Shown here: one piece after another, positions 35,960 through 45,581 of the stretch | How the letters are laid out: each line of letters starts with the position of its first letter | Numbering within the stretch: position 1 is the stretch's first letter | From: Clostridium putrefaciens | Lineage (GTDB): Bacteria > Bacillota > Clostridia > Clostridiales > Clostridiaceae | DNA length: 64,000 nucleotides | Direction: 5' to 3' | Assembly (NCBI RefSeq): GCF_900461105.1 | Contig: NZ_UFWZ01000001.1 | Location: 2,693,001 to 2,757,000, forward strand | The notes under the pieces: model-generated | Databases searched by the model: none | Seen by the model: the letters and a program-made list of their open reading frames with translations, nothing else | What the model was told of the DNA's origin: nothing | Made by a program: the position numbers and the translations under genes

Positions 35960-36007
35960 GAACTATCCCTCCTTAATTTTAAAACGATTACATGTTGTCG
36001 GTAGCTT

Positions 36008-36670
36008 TTATCGCCATGGTGGTTTCATATAAATATCTATTGGCAATATTGGTGCATGTACTTTATCTTTTATACTATCTACCATATCTCGTCTGCAAAC
36101 CACATATTTATAAGGGATGTTTAGTCTTTTAGATAGTTCATAGGTATCCTTGTCCCCTTTTAATATATGTTCTGTAGTAGTTTCATAGGATAGATTAGTA
36201 TTAGAGATCAAATATGTTATTTTAAGTCTACTAGATGACTCTATAGCTTTTATCTGTTCTTCTACACCCTCTGAGTCTAAAGTAAGAGGTCTATTGTTGT
36301 TTATAACAAAATATAAGTCATAATCCTCTTTTTGTAAATAAGAATTATACTGCCCTAAAACTGTAGCCCCTGTATTGTCTCCACCTATGTCCATTACAAC
36401 TTCAGCCGACTTATCATTAAATACTGATGAAACTTCTGGTGGTACAACCATAAGCTCCGCATTTGAAAAGCTAGGATCAGCTGATATAACTCTTACGCCT
36501 TTAGATTCTAATGGCCCTTTTAAGTCCCTTATACAAAAATAAGGATTGACAATATCTATATCTACTAATGAAACCTTTTTTCCCTTCTCTGCAAGATCTA
36601 AAGCATAGTTTATAGCTATCTCGGACTTGCCACTGCCGAAGTGACCTGTGAAAATTCTGATTCTACTCAT
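36008..36670 (-). CDS. P-loop nucleotide-binding protein (CobQ/CobB/MinD/ParA-like)
   Basis: 220 aa. Walker-A-like GHFGSGKSEIAINYAL, VSLVDIDIVNPYFC (switch I Asp) and VVMDIGGDNTGATVLG. It lies between butyrate kinase and the VOR operon, 48 bp before the ferredoxin subunit. It may help assemble or activate the oxidoreductase; that is inference from position. SD GGAGG. Confidence 0.82.
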   Translation of the reverse strand: MSRIRIFTGHFGSGKSEIAINYALDLAEKGKKVSLVDIDIVNPYFCIRDLKGPLESKGVRVISADPSFSNAELMVVPPEVSSVFNDKSAEVVMDIGGDNTGATVLGQYNSYLQKEDYDLYFVINNNRPLTLDSEGVEEQIKAIESSSRLKITYLISNTNLSYETTTEHILKGDKDTYELSKRLNIPYKYVVCRRDMVDSIKDKVHAPILPIDIYMKPPWR

Positions 36671-36909
36671 ACTATCTTTTCCTCCAAGCTACTTCAATTT
36701 TTCATCTTATTTATTCTTCCATTCTTATTATAGTATATATATATGAAGTACACTAGTCCTTTACCATGATTTTTCAATAAAAAACTCATATTTTTTAGCT
36801 ACTTTAAGTATTCATTTATATTGAATTTGACTACATATTCATACAATTCGTTAATTTCACTTTAGTTTTTAATTTTAAATACATGAAAAAGATGTTTTAG
36901 CTTAATTAC

Positions 36910-36950
36910 ATAAGGTAATCATAAATAGTAGTATTTATAAATCACCTTAT
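36910..36950. terminator. Hairpin downstream of butyrate kinase
   Basis: ATAAGGT..ATAAATA-GTAG-TATTTAT..ACCTTAT, a long mostly paired stem within the roughly 300-bp gap between buk (ends 36969) and the P-loop gene (starts 36670). No T-run. The rest of the gap is AT-rich with no gene seen. Confidence 0.5.
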
Positions 36951-36968
36951 ATTTATTAAATCCTTATA

Positions 36969-38042
36969 CTATTTGTACTCCTTAGCCTTTTCTTCTCCAT
37001 TCAAAACTCTAAGCCCACCCTCTGCTAATGCTAACATTTCATCTTCTCCTGGATAGATAACTACTTTAGATATAAAGCTTACTCTGTTTGATATAGCCTT
37101 TGTCATCTTTTCTGAATATGCTATTCCACCTGTTAATATTATGGCATCAACCTTTCCACATAAAACTGCAGCACTCTTACCTATTTCTTTTGCTACTTGA
37201 TACGCCATAGCTTCAAATAAAAGTTTAGCCTTTTCGTCGCCTTTTTCAAAAGCTCTTTCAATAACTTCTCTTGCATCATTGCTTTGAAGATAAGCTACAA
37301 ATCCGCCTTTTCCATTTATCTTTTTCTTCACTTCATCTTGATTATACTTACCACTATAACAAAGTTTTACAAGGTCTCCTACTGGAAGTCCCCCACTTCT
37401 TTCTGGTGAAAATGGCCCCTCTCCATCTAGGGCATTATTTACATCTACTACTCTTCCGCTTTTATGGGCTCCAACAGAAATTCCGCCACCCAGATGTGCA
37501 ACTATTATGTTTAATTGTTCATAGTTTCTTTTAGTTTCTTTTGCATATCTTTTTGCTACAGCTTTTTGATTTAGGGCATGGAATATACTTTTTCTTTCTA
37601 TTTGTGGCATTCCTGATATTCTTGATACTTCATCCATCTCATCTACAACTACTGGGTCTACTATAAAGGATGGTACATTTAATTCTTTTCCTATTTCATT
37701 TGCTATTATTCCACCAAGGTTTGAAGCATGTTGACCTTGAATTCCAACTTTAAGATCATTTATCATGGTTTCGTTTACTTCATAAGTTCCACTTATTATA
37801 GGTTTTAATAAACCCCCTCTTCCAACTACTCCATCTAGTTCCTTTATGTCGAAATCCTTTTCTTTCAATACATTTAAAATTACATCTTTTCTAAATTTAA
37901 ATTGTTCAAATATACTGTTGTAACCTTCAATCTCTTCTGATTTATGCCTTAATGTTTCAGTTAACAAAGCCTTTTCATCCTCATAAACTGCTATTTTAGT
38001 TGAAGTTGACCCTGGGTTTATTATAAGTAACTTATATGTCAT
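36969..38042 (-). CDS. buk: Butyrate kinase (second copy)
   Basis: 357 aa; SD GGGGG before [22 protein letters not shown] start, [49 protein letters not shown] and [12 protein letters not shown]: acetokinase-fold kinase of the butyrate/branched-chain-fatty-acid type. Makes ATP from butyryl- or isobutyryl-phosphate. A second, about half-identical kinase lies at 39053, with ptb between. One copy may prefer branched substrates. Confidence 0.95.
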   Translation of the reverse strand: MTYKLLIINPGSTSTKIAVYEDEKALLTETLRHKSEEIEGYNSIFEQFKFRKDVILNVLKEKDFDIKELDGVVGRGGLLKPIISGTYEVNETMINDLKVGIQGQHASNLGGIIANEIGKELNVPSFIVDPVVVDEMDEVSRISGMPQIERKSIFHALNQKAVAKRYAKETKRNYEQLNIIVAHLGGGISVGAHKSGRVVDVNNALDGEGPFSPERSGGLPVGDLVKLCYSGKYNQDEVKKKINGKGGFVAYLQSNDAREVIERAFEKGDEKAKLLFEAMAYQVAKEIGKSAAVLCGKVDAIILTGGIAYSEKMTKAISNRVSFISKVVIYPGEDEMLALAEGGLRVLNGEEKAKEYK

Positions 38043-38130
38043 ATGTATTCCCCCATTTATATTTATTTTATATCTTTATTTATTTATATTTTTACTTTTA
38101 TATCCTTATTCACAGATATTTTAAAATTCA

Positions 38131-38162
38131 TTTAACTCATTTAACTCATTTAACTTATTTAG
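38131..38162. repeat. Short 9-bp tandem repeat after ptb
   Basis: TTTAACTCA repeated about 3.5 times, ending at the ptb stop region. The surrounding 110 bp are AT-rich with no gene. Confidence 0.7.
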
Positions 38163-39060
38163 CCGCTACTACTAGTGCTGCTAGGGCTATAGAATTTAAT
38201 TTTGTTTCAAAACTATCTGCTCTTGATGTAACTATTACTGGAGCTGAAGTTCCAACAAGAAGACCGCCATTTTTTGATTCTGTAGTGTAAGTTAATGTTT
38301 TGTACATTACATTAGCAGCTTCTATATTTGGTAATAACATTATATCTGCTTGTCCTGCTACTTGTCCCCCTACTTTTTTATGCTTAGCAGCTTCCATAGA
38401 AAGTGCAATATCTAGAGCAAAAGGTCCATCTACAATACAGTCTTTTATTTGTCCCCTATCATTCATCTTTGAAAGTATAGATGCATCTACAGTTGCTGGC
38501 ATATCTGGATTTACCACTTCAACAGCGCAAATTGGAGCAACCTTTGGCATATCTACGCCTATTGCTTTTGCAACAAATACTGAATTATTTATTATATCTA
38601 TTTTAGCTTTAATATCTGGATACATATTAAATGCAGCATCTGTCATAAATATAAGCCTATCATATTTTGGTATTTCAAATACAGCTACATGTGACATAAG
38701 TTTTCCTGTTCTAAGTCCTATCTCTTTATTTAAAACCGCTCTCAAAAAGTTTGCAGTATCTATTAAGCCCTTCATAACCATATCTGCTTTTCCTGTAGAT
38801 ACAAGTTCTACTGCCTTTAATGCTGCCTTAACACTATCTTCTTCATGAACTATTTCAAACCCTTCAAGATCCATATTTATTTGTTTTGCTATTTCTTTTA
38901 TAGCCCTTTCATCTCCAACTAATATAGCATTTGCTATTCCTTGTTCCTTTGCAGCCTTTACAGCTTCAAGTACTGGTTCATCTTGTGCAACTGCTACAGC
39001 TACTGTTCTCATTTTCCCTTGTTTTACTTTACTTAATACTTCCTCAAATGTCTTAGCCAT
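38155..39060 (-). CDS. ptb: Phosphate butyryltransferase
   Basis: 301 aa, family length. FEEVLSKVKQGKMRTVAVAVAQDEPVLEAV start, MKGLIDTANFLRAVL, FMTDAAFNMYPDI and DIMLLPNIEAANVMYKTLTY. Converts acyl-CoA plus phosphate to acyl-phosphate plus CoA. Its start overlaps the end of the upstream kinase gene by 8 bp. Together with Buk and VOR it forms an ATP-yielding route from branched-chain 2-oxo acids, comparable to the ptb-buk-bkd cluster of enterococci and bacilli. Confidence 0.95.
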   Translation of the reverse strand: MAKTFEEVLSKVKQGKMRTVAVAVAQDEPVLEAVKAAKEQGIANAILVGDERAIKEIAKQINMDLEGFEIVHEEDSVKAALKAVELVSTGKADMVMKGLIDTANFLRAVLNKEIGLRTGKLMSHVAVFEIPKYDRLIFMTDAAFNMYPDIKAKIDIINNSVFVAKAIGVDMPKVAPICAVEVVNPDMPATVDASILSKMNDRGQIKDCIVDGPFALDIALSMEAAKHKKVGGQVAGQADIMLLPNIEAANVMYKTLTYTTESKNGGLLVGTSAPVIVTSRADSFETKLNSIALAALVVAAK

Positions 39061-40144
39061 TTATTTGCACCTCTTCTTCATAAATTTTTGCTTTTTCTTT
39101 ACCTTTTATAACTCTAAGGGCACCCTTAGATAAAGCCATCATCTCATCTTCTCCTTCTACTAACTCTAAAGGAGCAATGAATTCTACCATTTCTCTAATC
39201 CAATTAACTAATTGCTTATTATATGCAAGACCACCAGTTAAAATTACGGCATCAACTTGTCCATTTAAAACCGTAGCCATAGCTCCTATTTCCTTTGATA
39301 TCTGATAGGCCATAGCATATAATACAAACTCTGCCTTTTCATCATTTTCAGCTATTCTTTCAGCAACCTCTATTCCATCATTGGTTCCTAAATACCCTAC
39401 CAAGCCTGAGTTACCTACTATAATCTTTTTTAATTCTTTTTGAGTATACTTGCCACTAAATGCAATAGAAACTAAGTCTCCAGCTGGAAGTCCTCCTGAT
39501 CTTTCTGGTGAAAATGGACCATCCTCATTTGCATTATTTGCATCTAGTATCCTGCCATTTCTAAGTGGTGATATTGAAATTCCCCCACCTAGGTGTGCTA
39601 CTACAAAGGAGCTATTATTAAAGTCTAGGTTACTTCTTTCAGCAACTCTTCTTGTAACAGCTTTTATATTTAGAGCATGGACTAATGATTTTCTTTCTAT
39701 CTCCGGCATCCCGGATATCCTTGCTACATCATCCATTTCATCTACAGCTACAGGGTCTACAATAAATGCTGGTACATTAATATCTTTTCCTATATCGTAT
39801 GCAATAATCCCTCCAAGATTAGAAGCATGCTGACCTTGATATCCAATTTTAAGATCTTCAATCATCTTTTCTGTTACCTTATAAGTCCCCCCTGGCATAG
39901 GCCTTAATAGTCCACCTCTACCAACTACAGCTTTAATTTTATTTAAATCTAAACCTTTTCTTTTTAGCCAATTTAATATACATTTTGTTCGCATGTCCTT
40001 TTGTAAATAGATATCCTCATATTTTGATATTTCTAAAGGTGTATGAAGTATATTTTCAGTTTCTACACAGGTGTCACCATTGTATAGTGATATCTTAGTG
40101 GATGTTGAACCAGGATTAATTGCTAATATGTAATCTTTACACAT
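39053..40144 (-). CDS. buk: Butyrate kinase (first copy)
   Basis: 363 aa; SD GGGGG before [85 protein letters not shown]. Paralogous to the kinase at 36969, with different substrate-loop residues. It heads the buk-ptb-buk group. Upstream lies an inverted repeat at 40178-40231. Confidence 0.95.
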   Translation of the reverse strand: MCKDYILAINPGSTSTKISLYNGDTCVETENILHTPLEISKYEDIYLQKDMRTKCILNWLKRKGLDLNKIKAVVGRGGLLRPMPGGTYKVTEKMIEDLKIGYQGQHASNLGGIIAYDIGKDINVPAFIVDPVAVDEMDDVARISGMPEIERKSLVHALNIKAVTRRVAERSNLDFNNSSFVVAHLGGGISISPLRNGRILDANNANEDGPFSPERSGGLPAGDLVSIAFSGKYTQKELKKIIVGNSGLVGYLGTNDGIEVAERIAENDEKAEFVLYAMAYQISKEIGAMATVLNGQVDAVILTGGLAYNKQLVNWIREMVEFIAPLELVEGEDEMMALSKGALRVIKGKEKAKIYEEEVQING

Positions 40145-40177
40145 ATGAAATTCCCCCTACTATATTAAATTTGTATA

Positions 40178-40231
40178 TTTTGTTCATTACTTTTTTTTGT
40201 TTTTAAGTTTATAAAAAAGCAATGAACAAAA
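40178..40231. promoter_or_regulatory. Inverted repeat in the leader of the buk-ptb-buk group
   Basis: TTTTGTTCATT and AATGAACAAAA (11 bp each) flank a 32-nt AT-rich loop, 34-87 bp before the kinase start. A terminator-like or operator role is possible. Confidence 0.4.
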
Positions 40232-40290
40232 CTGAACTTACTTATATATTGTAACAAATATTTATATAAAAACCATAACTTTTACGAAAA

Positions 40291-41892
40291 TTAATATAAT
40301 GGCGAATATTCTTTCATTAAACTTTCAGCAACTTTAATACCATCTACAGCTGCTGATATTATTCCACCTGCAAATCCCGCCCCTTCTCCTGATGGGTATA
40401 ATCCCTTCACAGAAGGGCTTTGAAGCTTTTCATTTCTCATTATTCTAAGTGGAGCGGAGGTTCTTGTTTCGATACCTGTCATTATTGCTCCTTCTTTAGA
40501 AAATCCTTTTATCTTTCTTTCAAAATCTATCATACCTTCTTTTAAACTCCCTACAACATAAGATGGAAGACATTTATTTAACTCTTTAAATTCGTATCCT
40601 GGTCTATAACTTGGATTTACCCCTGATAGCTTAGTACTGTTTTTATCCTGTACAAAGTCTTCTACAAGTTGTACCGGTGCTATATATCCTCCTCCACCTA
40701 GATTATAAGCTAATCTTTCATAATGCCTTTGAAAGTTAACGCCAGCTAATACATCGTTCCCTTCAAAGTCCTCTTTTGAAACACTAACTACTATGGCTGA
40801 GTTTGCGTTTTCTAAATCTCTTTTATAATAACTCATACCATTTACTACAAGTAAATTTTCTTCTGAGCTTGCAGCCACAACCTCTCCTCCTGGGCACATA
40901 CAAAATGAGTAAACAGACCTTTGTAATTTTTCACTTCTATATGCTAATCTATAATCCGCTGCCTTAAGTCTTGGATGATTTGCATTTTTACCGTACTGGC
41001 TATAATTAATAATTTCTTGTTTGTGTTCAACTCTAACCCCTATTGCAAAAGCCTTAGGTTCCATTAAAACAGAAGACTTGCTTAGCATCTCATAGGTATC
41101 TCTTGAACTATGACCTATGGATAATATTAAGCAATCACAAGGTATCTCACTTCCATTAACGCTAATCGAAGTTAATATTCCATCTTTCGAATTAATAGCT
41201 TCTAATTTATGATTAAATAAAACTTCTCCCCCTAAAGCTATTATCTCTTTTCGTATATTTTTAACTACTCCCTTTAATATATCCGTGCCTATATGAGGCT
41301 TACCCTTATATATTATTTCCTCTGGAGCTCCACCTTTTACAAGCTCTTTTAATATATAATCACATCTTTTATCCTTTATTCTAGTAGTTAGCTTTCCATC
41401 AGAAAATGTACCAGCCCCACCTTCACCAAATTGAACATTGGACTCCTTATTCAATATTCCCTTGGTCCAAAAGTCTTCTACAGTTTTGGTCCTTCTATCC
41501 ACGTCTTCTCCTCTTTCAATTACAATTGGATTATACCCAGATCTTGCTAGCATCAATGCACTAAATAAGCCAGAGGGTCCCATTCCAACAATAACAGGCC
41601 TATGACTAAGCTTTTTAGCACCAAAATCTATATTTAACTCATTATATGCATCTTCTACGAATATATCCTTATCTTTTATATTATTAATTAACGCACCTTC
41701 ATTTTCTAAATTAACCTCTATTGAATAATTAAATCTTATATCATTCTTTTTTCTAGCATCTATGGATTCTTTTATTATTTTAAATTCCCTAAGTCCTTCC
41801 TCATCTACACCTAACTTTTTAGCTACCCTTCCTTTTAGCATATCCATATCTTCATCTATCTTTAAACTTATATTATTTATTCTTACAGTCAT
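40291..41892 (-). CDS. FAD-dependent oxidoreductase-like protein (COG2509)
   Basis: 533 aa from ATG 41892 (AGGGAG upstream); the 33-codon extension to 41991 runs through a strong hairpin and is not used. N-terminal 80 aa domain, FAD motif VIVGMGPSGLFSALMLARSGYNPIVIERG, FGEGGAGTFSDGKL, MCPGGEVVAAS and C-terminal YPSGEGAGFAGGIISAAVDGIKVAE. This conserved family has no agreed substrate. It follows cdaR, as often in clostridia. Confidence 0.88.
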   Translation of the reverse strand: MTVRINNISLKIDEDMDMLKGRVAKKLGVDEEGLREFKIIKESIDARKKNDIRFNYSIEVNLENEGALINNIKDKDIFVEDAYNELNIDFGAKKLSHRPVIVGMGPSGLFSALMLARSGYNPIVIERGEDVDRRTKTVEDFWTKGILNKESNVQFGEGGAGTFSDGKLTTRIKDKRCDYILKELVKGGAPEEIIYKGKPHIGTDILKGVVKNIRKEIIALGGEVLFNHKLEAINSKDGILTSISVNGSEIPCDCLILSIGHSSRDTYEMLSKSSVLMEPKAFAIGVRVEHKQEIINYSQYGKNANHPRLKAADYRLAYRSEKLQRSVYSFCMCPGGEVVAASSEENLLVVNGMSYYKRDLENANSAIVVSVSKEDFEGNDVLAGVNFQRHYERLAYNLGGGGYIAPVQLVEDFVQDKNSTKLSGVNPSYRPGYEFKELNKCLPSYVVGSLKEGMIDFERKIKGFSKEGAIMTGIETRTSAPLRIMRNEKLQSPSVKGLYPSGEGAGFAGGIISAAVDGIKVAESLMKEYSPLY

Positions 41893-41930
41893 ATTATTCT
41901 CCCTTACACTCTTAATCTTTTTATACCTTG

Positions 41931-41986
41931 TGTATGCACATCTGAGATACTTCCAATAAGTTGGAACCACCTTAGATGTGTATACA
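41931..41986 (-). promoter_or_regulatory. Two-tier hairpin in the 5' leader of the COG2509 gene
   Basis: An outer 16-nt stem (TGTATACACATCTAAG with CTCAGATGTGCATACA, two mismatches), an internal loop GTGG/GTAT, and an inner stem TTCCAA-CTTA-TTGGAA. It ends 39 bp before the start codon. Could be an RNA regulator, a processing site or a palindromic insert. Confidence 0.5.
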
Positions 41987-42007
41987 GGCATTTATATTTT
42001 CACCTTT

Positions 42008-42044
42008 AAAATGCTTCTCAAAGTATTCCTTTGAGAAGCATTTT
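42008..42044. terminator. Terminator after cdaR
   Basis: AAAATGCTTCTCAAAG, 5-nt loop, CTTTGAGAAGCATTTT: a 16-bp perfect stem just past the cdaR stop at 42070, with A/T flanks on both sides. Confidence 0.85.
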
Positions 42045-42069
42045 ATTGATTATTGATTTTATCATTTAT

Positions 42070-43296
42070 TTATTCTTGTGGCTTTACAGGTTTTGTTATT
42101 GTAACTTTTATTTTTTCTGGACTTATACTTTGAATGGTCATTCCTTCTTTAATATTTACCTTTGGTGAAATTGAATGCTCCCCTTCAACAAGGTTAGTTA
42201 AATCTATGCTAGCTGTGATGTCGCCATCTTTTATATTGCTTAGTATGCTATCTGTTCCTTTTAAAGCTACAGATACATTTTTAGATTCTGTCTCAGCCTT
42301 AAGGCCTGCTAAAAGGCCTGTCATAGTTACAGGAACTGATATACTGTTTTGATTTATTGTTTCTACTGTAACTTTTACGGATACAGTATCTTTTCCATTA
42401 ACCGGTTTTGTGTCCTTAGGTAATGCTAGTTTTAATGTAACCGTATTATTACCTGTTATCGTAGACAAATCTAAAGCTTCTGTTTCTATATACTCTATAT
42501 TACCAACATTTTTAGTTTCTCCTATTAAATCTACTGAGGATGGATTTGGCTCTATAGTTTTTATTATTATGTTTTTATTATTTGCTCCCTTTGTAGGAAC
42601 CTTTATAGTTACATTTTTAGACTTCCTAACTGGGATAAGTACATCTACTGAAGTTGGATTTATTTTTACATCTTTTACTTCCTTCATAGTTTCATCTACA
42701 GTCTTTAGTGGTAGATTCAAACTTACATCTTCATCTGCATCACTTACTGAACCCTTAGCTAAAACCCAATTTACAGAATTTACGTAGGTAGCAGCGCCAC
42801 TTACTAATGCATTGTCAGGCTTAACTGCTTTCTCAAATGGATAGTATGAGTTCTTTGTAGTGACATCTACCTCAAGCTTTACAGGTACACTCTTCTCTAT
42901 ATATTCATCAATTTCTACATTAACTCTTAAAGATTCATTTTTCTTAATATTTATGTTTGTAGGATATTGAGTTATCTCTACTGGTATAAGATTGCTTCCT
43001 TTTTTCACTGCATAGGTACTAAGATCTACTACAATCTTAAACTGTTCTGCCTTAGCCCTATAAACCTCAGATGCTGGTCCTTCTAGTGTTAATGTTACAG
43101 TCAGGTCTTGTTTTGGTAATACCGTAAGTTTAGAACTTTCAATGGTCTCACTATTTACTATCTCTACAGGAACCCCTGTTAACTTGTAGCTTCTAGTTGG
43201 ATTTTCTACATTATAAATATAGAGCCAGACTCCAAAAGCTGTAATAAAACACAGTATTTTAATTAAGAAGTTTTTTTGAATTTTATTTTTATCCAT
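42070..43296 (-). CDS. cdaR: CdaA regulatory protein, YbbR domains
   Basis: 408 aa; AGGGTG before ATG. N-terminal membrane span (FLIKILCFITAFGVWLYIY), then four YbbR repeats of about 85 aa outside the membrane (for example VPVEIVNSETIESSKLTV, VPVKLEVDVTTKNS, VTIKVPTKGANNKN, VPVTMTGLLAGLKAE). It modulates the cyclase CdaA. It overlaps the cdaA end by 34 bp, so the two are co-translated. Confidence 0.94.
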   Translation of the reverse strand: MDKNKIQKNFLIKILCFITAFGVWLYIYNVENPTRSYKLTGVPVEIVNSETIESSKLTVLPKQDLTVTLTLEGPASEVYRAKAEQFKIVVDLSTYAVKKGSNLIPVEITQYPTNINIKKNESLRVNVEIDEYIEKSVPVKLEVDVTTKNSYYPFEKAVKPDNALVSGAATYVNSVNWVLAKGSVSDADEDVSLNLPLKTVDETMKEVKDVKINPTSVDVLIPVRKSKNVTIKVPTKGANNKNIIIKTIEPNPSSVDLIGETKNVGNIEYIETEALDLSTITGNNTVTLKLALPKDTKPVNGKDTVSVKVTVETINQNSISVPVTMTGLLAGLKAETESKNVSVALKGTDSILSNIKDGDITASIDLTNLVEGEHSISPKVNIKEGMTIQSISPEKIKVTITKPVKPQE

Positions 43297-44114
43297 GTCT
43301 TCACCCTCTCTCCTAAGGTGGATGCCTTAACTTGTCTGGTTTTCATTATTTTAATTAATATATCTTTTAATTTATCCTTATCATAGTTTCTTGTAAGTCT
43401 TCCGTTTATGGCAAGAGATATTGTTCCTGTTTCTTCAGAAACTACTACAATCAGTGCATCTGATACTTCTGAAAGACCTATAGCAGCTCTGTGTCTTGTT
43501 CCAAGTTTTTTATTTATATCCGTATTTCCTGTAAGCGGTAGTACACATCCAGAAGCCACGATTCTAGTGTTTCTAATTATTGTAGCACCATCATGCAATG
43601 GCGTATTTACTACGAATATATTTTCAAGCAATGCGGCTGTTACAAGACCATCTATTTTAGTACCATTAGCTATTACGTCGTTTAGGCCCGTGGTTTGCTC
43701 AATGGCTATTAAAGCTCCTGTTTTACTTTCAGATAAATTTTCTACTGCATTTACAAGTTCTGTTATTATTTCTTCCATGAGTACTTCATCTTCTAGCAGT
43801 ATATGTCTCTCATTAAAGGCAGTTCTTCCGAGGTGTTCTAATGCTCTTCTTATCTCTGGTTGAAAAATAATTATGATCGATAAAACCCCTATAGTTATAG
43901 TTTTACTTAGTATAGTATAAACCATTGTAAGTCTAAGGAAATAACTTATAGGAATTAAAACTAATATTAATAATATTCCTTTTAACAATTGTTCTGCTCT
44001 TGTTTCTTTAATAAGCATATAACCCTTATAGAAAATATAAGAGACCACTAATATGTCTAATATCGAAAAAAATGATATATTCTTCACTGTATTTATTATA
44101 CTTGCTAAATCCAC
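43263..44114 (-). CDS. cdaA: Diadenylate cyclase CdaA
   Basis: 283 aa with GTG start (GAGAGG upstream). Three N-terminal membrane spans (about 12-85), then the DAC domain with LHDGATIIR and GTRHRAAIGLSE, the two signature motifs for ATP binding and metal-dependent condensation of two ATP to c-di-AMP. Controls osmolyte transport and wall balance. A sigma-A promoter lies at 44157-44185. Confidence 0.96.
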   Translation of the reverse strand: MDLASIINTVKNISFFSILDILVVSYIFYKGYMLIKETRAEQLLKGILLILVLIPISYFLRLTMVYTILSKTITIGVLSIIIIFQPEIRRALEHLGRTAFNERHILLEDEVLMEEIITELVNAVENLSESKTGALIAIEQTTGLNDVIANGTKIDGLVTAALLENIFVVNTPLHDGATIIRNTRIVASGCVLPLTGNTDINKKLGTRHRAAIGLSEVSDALIVVVSEETGTISLAINGRLTRNYDKDKLKDILIKIMKTRQVKASTLGERVKTWIKIKFKKTS

Positions 44115-44156
44115 TGCCTCTCACCTCTAAATCAAAATCTTAACTATAATTATACA

Positions 44157-44185
44157 CTAATATATATATTTATAGTACATGTCAA
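44157..44185 (-). promoter_or_regulatory. cdaA promoter
   Basis: TTGACA (44185-44180), 17-bp spacer, TATTAG (44162-44157) on the minus strand, 43-71 bp before the GTG start. Confidence 0.65.
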
Positions 44186-44394
44186 CAAGTTTTTTTATTT
44201 TAATTTTAATAAGTATTTTATTTTAGTAATTAAATATCTTATATATTAATATATTTAATCTAGGATGATATATAATTCATCCTAAATTTTTTTCTAATAA
44301 TGTATGCTTTTTCACAAAAGTATATTACTTACCTTTACAGTATGGTCAAAATAACCTCTATATATAAATAAAATTTAAATGTGGGGTGATACAT

Positions 44395-45522
44395 ATGAAT
44401 GAAGAGGTTAAAAATATTAAAGGCACTAATGTAACTAAAGACACTAAGGATATTAAAAAGAATAACATCCCTAAAGATATTAAAAACATTAAAAGTAATA
44501 ACACCATTAAAAATAATGATGATGTTAAAGATGTAAAAAATACACTTTTTAATTGGATTATAAGAAGTTTGTTACTTATCCTTATTATAATTGTATCCTT
44601 TTGCATATTTAATTATTTAAAGCCTAAAACTACTAAAGTCAAATCTCCATCTATGGTTAATACTATACTTAAATTAAATTCAATAAACAAAGATTTATCT
44701 ACTTCCATTTATACGAAGGATAACTCAATAAATTTGAAAGAAATAAATATTTGTTTAGATAAGTTAACCCTCCTTAAAGAAGACGCTGAAGTTATTTTTA
44801 AGGATAATGCTGATATAAACCCTCACTTTTTAAATGGTATACATAATAACATTCTTTTTTATCAGCAAATAAAGATATTATTAGACCATTCTAATTCCAT
44901 AGATTTTAATGAAACCTTAAAATTAGTAGAAAATTATAAAAAGGTTACCATTGAAGAGTATTCAAATTGCAACTTTGAACACTCAAAAGACATTTTTCCT
45001 TCTCAAAGTATAAAATATATAAATGAGGCTTATCTGTCCTTTAACAAAACCATAAAAGAAAAAAGAGATATTGATATTAAAACTAATGACAATTTAAAAT
45101 TTAAAGCCTCTTTATCTTCAATGGTAGAAAACTTTTTATATCTAAAAGTAGATAAGTTTAGTCTTATTGAAAAATGTCGTGAAGGTAAGTACACTTATGA
45201 AATATTAGAAAATGACATAGAAAAAGATTTTAAAAGTTTTGAAGATATAAAGACGGAATTTAACTCCATGAAAATTCCACCTAATGCCATTGAGACCTAC
45301 CAAGCTTTTGGCGAAGTTTTAAATAGTTATAATGTCTACTTAAAAGAACTTAAACGTAGTGTTAGCAATGAGAAATCAGTTTTTAATTCGGATACTGATA
45401 AAGGTGTTCTAGACATAGTAGATGAAGATATTAGAGGTAAGTACGAAGATATTGAAATGTGTTTACAAAAATTTAACACAACTTTTGCTCACTTTTCTGA
45501 TGAAATAAAGCCAAATAAATGA
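44395..45522 (+). CDS. Single-span membrane protein, function unknown
   Basis: 375 aa from ATG 44395 (GGGGTG upstream; the GTG at 44386 overlaps it). The first 50 residues are a degenerate Lys/Asn/Asp repeat (NIKGTNVTKDTKDIKKNN) facing the cytoplasm. One span (about 53-76) follows, then about 300 aa of extracytoplasmic helices. No family recognised with confidence. Followed after 59 bp by the SleB-like gene, possibly in one transcript. Confidence 0.65.
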   Translation: MNEEVKNIKGTNVTKDTKDIKKNNIPKDIKNIKSNNTIKNNDDVKDVKNTLFNWIIRSLLLILIIIVSFCIFNYLKPKTTKVKSPSMVNTILKLNSINKDLSTSIYTKDNSINLKEINICLDKLTLLKEDAEVIFKDNADINPHFLNGIHNNILFYQQIKILLDHSNSIDFNETLKLVENYKKVTIEEYSNCNFEHSKDIFPSQSIKYINEAYLSFNKTIKEKRDIDIKTNDNLKFKASLSSMVENFLYLKVDKFSLIEKCREGKYTYEILENDIEKDFKSFEDIKTEFNSMKIPPNAIETYQAFGEVLNSYNVYLKELKRSVSNEKSVFNSDTDKGVLDIVDEDIRGKYEDIEMCLQKFNTTFAHFSDEIKPNK

Positions 45523-45581
45523 ATTAAAATTTTATAGTGGGGAACAATACCAATAACACAGTTAACCAAAGGAGGTTCTTT

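Noticed and set aside
40178-40231. Sigma-54 promoter for the buk-ptb-buk genes (as for bkd in Bacillus)
   Set aside because: No GG-N10-GC element was found upstream of 40144.
44358-44606. 82-codon minus-strand hydrophobic ORF
   Set aside because: It is a shadow of the Lys/Asn-rich start of the membrane protein gene on the other strand.
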